A DNA stretch of 64,000 nt, taken from positions 1 through 64,000 of the forward strand of contig NZ_CP124621.1 in the NCBI RefSeq assembly GCF_030012565.1, written 5' to 3'. Made by a program: the position numbers and the translations under genes. Of the stretch, positions 62,123-64,000 are shown piece by piece. Source of the DNA: Mesomycoplasma ovipneumoniae (GTDB lineage: Bacteria > Bacillota_I > Bacilli_A > Mycoplasmatales > Metamycoplasmataceae). The notes under the pieces were generated by a model. That model saw nothing but the letters and a program-made list of their open reading frames with translations, was not told the DNA's origin and made no database searches. How positions within the stretch are numbered: position 1 is the stretch's first letter; the number at the start of each line of letters is the position of its first letter.

Positions 62123-63822
62123 TCAATTTTTTTGCCAAAATAGCACTCGCACTTTCGGTAGTTAGTGTTGTTTTTATTGCATCTTTTTCAAAATCAAGCT
62201 TCCCATTCAAACCAGTTGTCTATAATTTTGAATCTTACATTTCTGATTTTGGTCGCGATGTAATTAACAAAGATTTTAATTATCGCGAATTTGGTGATGT
62301 TAGCGAATTTACAAAAGCAATTGAAGACAACCGCACAATTGCTGGTGTAGGTTCAGATTTTCAAATTGCACGTTTGGCTCAAAAAGGTCTTTTACAAAAA
62401 ATAGACTATTCAAAACTTTTTCCAAATTGAGAGCTAACTAAAGTTTTTCAAAAACCGCAAAATTATGCCAGTTTTTCTTTGACCCAAAGACAAGAATTTA
62501 TCAATAAAAAAAGGGCCGCTTTTGAAGAAATGTTTCGCCCTGAAATTGTTGAGCATGTTGATAAATATGACCAATTTATGAAAGACGCCTATGATCCCCA
62601 AAAAGATCTTGACACTGATAATGACGGAATTCAGGACCGTTTTTGGGAGTTTTTCATACCTTATTATACTCAAGACAAAGTAATTGCCTACACAATTGGC
62701 GATTATGATGTGAATGGTAAAAGAAAAAATCTCCGTAAATTTCAGGACAATTGAAGCGCTGAACAAAAAGAACAAATTCAAGAAAAAGGCCTTAAGTTTG
62801 AAGATCAAAGTCTTAGCGGAATAGGTAAAACTTTGAGAAAAAATGGTTACAGTTTTTTTGAATGAACTGAGGCTATGAGAGATAATTTGTTAATTGGTGG
62901 CGAAAAAACTAATCAATATGGTCAAGTATTAACTGAAAATAACTATAAATCATTTGTTGATGGCTTTATTGACTATATTGGTGAAATTTCTGGTTTTGAC
63001 TATTTCAATTTGCGACATAATGTTTTTAAAACTTCAGGTCTTGACTTGGCTAATTCAGTAATTGATCCTTCTTTGAATCAAGATGTTGGCTTTTTATATA
63101 ATGGCGATTCTCTTGATGCCCATTATTCTAAAGATAATTATGAAGAACTTGAGGAAGAAAATACAATTGCAATTATCCGTCCAAAAAATAATTTAACTTT
63201 GCTTGATGGCTGAATTATTTTAAAAGACACTTCGCCTGAATTGACCGATAAAATTTATAATTCACTTTATGAAGGAATTTATAAAGGTGAAGATTTTGAC
63301 TTAGAAGAAATTGTCCAAAAAGCAAAAGTCAAGGTTGATTTTGCTTTTGTCCAAAATAGCGAGACAGAAAAATTTGAACCTAAAAACGGAAAAGGTTTTT
63401 ATTTTGATTATGAATCTATTCCTTTTTCAGCAAATTTTGACTATATAAATTACACCCCAACATTTAAAAAATCCTTTAAATTCTTTAAGAAATTCTACTT
63501 TAATGATGCAATTAAAACTGTTCGCGAAACTCTAGAGGGCGAAGACCGCTCAGTTTTTGTTGACCTTAATGATGAAATTATTGATGACGAGAAAAATTTA
63601 AATTACAATAATATAAAATCTGAAACTTCATCAAACAGATCGCTTCGAGCTTTAAATATGTACCTTTCTCAACAACCCGAGCAAACTCTTTATGGGAATA
63701 TTCCAACTGAAAATAACACTGACGAGGGTAGATATCAGATAAATTACACTTTTTTAATGCCTTTGGATGAAAGACTTGCTTCCCAAATTCGCACTTACTA
63801 TAATTTAAAGACAAAAAATTAG
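62107..63822 (+). CDS. potD: PotD-like polyamine-binding protein with a calcium-loop-like motif
   Basis: Last gene of the pot operon, 571 residues, much longer than the 340-370 of ordinary PotD. The N-terminus has a hydrophobic segment (FFAKIALALSVVSVVFIASF) but no lipobox Cys, so it is probably anchored by this helix. FESYISDFGRDV and DVSEFTKAIED fit the solute-binding start; IVRPKNN-like IIRPKNNLTLLDGWIIL lies near 358-375. Residues 169-177 read DTDNDGIQD, as in thrombospondin type 3 or EF-like calcium loops. GGAAAAAAC precedes the ATG. Substrate is inferred from the operon. Confidence 0.78.
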
Positions 63823-63873
63823 CACTTTTGTCAATAAAAGTTTCTAATTTAATATTTTTACTAATTATTATTG

Positions 63874-63879
63874 TAAAAT
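63874..63879 (+). promoter_or_regulatory. -10 box of the lipoprotein at the window end
   Basis: TAAAAT at 63874-63879 with TTG just before, eight bases before the ATG: another near-leaderless gene. Confidence 0.45.
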
Positions 63880-63886
63880 TTACCTT

Positions 63887-64000
63887 ATGTTCAAGTTTAA
63901 AAAAATATTAAAAACATTAGCGCTGTTATCACCAGTGATTGCACTTTCTGCATGCGGCCAAAGTCCATCTCAGGCAGAACAACTTCTTTCTTCGATAGAT
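63887..64000 (+). CDS. Lipoprotein, truncated by the window end
   Basis: The first 38 codons give a basic start, a hydrophobic core and the lipobox LSAC (Cys23), followed by GQSPSQAEQLL. It is a lipoprotein destined for the outer face of the membrane. Nothing beyond the signal peptide is visible, so no function can be given. It lies 64 bases after potD with its own -10 box. Confidence 0.8.
   Translation, partial: MFKFKKILKTLALLSPVIALSACGQSPSQAEQLLSSID

Noticed and set aside
1..64000. Apparent truncated genes and pseudogenes ending at TGA
   Set aside because: All resolve to full-length proteins when TGA is read as Trp; the breaks fall at conserved Trp positions in several families.
1..64000. 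CRISPR array, insertion sequence or prophage
   Set aside because: No regularly spaced repeats, no transposase or phage motifs and no flanking inverted repeats were seen.

Overview
The window is the start of a mollicute chromosome. It is AT-rich, reads TGA as tryptophan (most genes here carry in-frame TGA codons and stop only at TAA or TAG), and opens exactly at the ATG of dnaA, followed by dnaN and mnmG. Two paired P97-like and P102-like adhesin operons, a HrcA/CIRCE heat-shock system, a lone 5S rRNA gene and no visible cell-wall genes place it in the Mycoplasma (Mesomycoplasma) hyopneumoniae group. The exact species cannot be fixed from sequence reading alone. I saw no insertion sequence, prophage or CRISPR array.

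Layout. 1-7.1 kb: replication initiation (dnaA, dnaN), tRNA and rRNA modification (mnmG, rlmH) and two tandem DHH phosphoesterases. 7.1-16.4 kb: an orphan Panacea (DUF4065) gene, ftsY, a catalytically dead RNase J joined in frame to thioredoxin, the hrcA-grpE-argS-rpoE-fba run and an RluD-like pseudouridine synthase. 16.4-19.5 kb: gatCAB. 19.5-26.4 kb: the first P97/P102 pair. 26.4-28.9 kb: 5S rRNA, whiA, a Bax-inhibitor-1-like membrane protein and pyrophosphatase. 29.0-35.2 kb: a BMP-type nucleoside importer (lipoprotein, double ATPase, two permeases) followed by thymidine kinase, a coherent nucleoside salvage block. 35.3-38.5 kb: tRNA-Gly, HPr and a glucose-type PTS EIICBA. 38.5-40.4 kb: about 1 kb without a convincing gene but with promoter and terminator signals, then an unrecognised membrane protein. 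40.7-43.4 kb: tRNA-Trp(CCA), thiol peroxidase, lgt and trxB. 43.5-49.6 kb: the second P97/P102 pair, convergent with clpB. 49.6-55.5 kb: clpB behind a CIRCE operator, tpiA, rpsO, RNase P RNA, a 42-codon small gene, rplK-rplA and rpsT. 55.6-58.8 kb: a YhcH-family protein and the divergent potassium uptake pair ktrB/ktrA, with a tandem duplication of the ktrA tail. 58.8-63.8 kb: a leader with terminator-like hairpins and a complete potABCD polyamine importer. The window ends inside a lipoprotein gene.

Points of most interest: the dead RNase J-thioredoxin continuous reading frame with an internal promoter and ribosome binding site; the hairpin leader before potA; three long poly-A tracts, each just upstream of a promoter (5S, tRNA-Gly and an unassigned locus that may encode a noncoding RNA); the calcium-loop-like motif in the polyamine-binding protein; the Cys-rich acidic tail on triosephosphate isomerase; and the small Trp-rich protein before rplK. 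Many promoters show an extended TGn-TATAAT -10 box, and several genes start within about 20 bases of it, suggesting very short or absent leaders.
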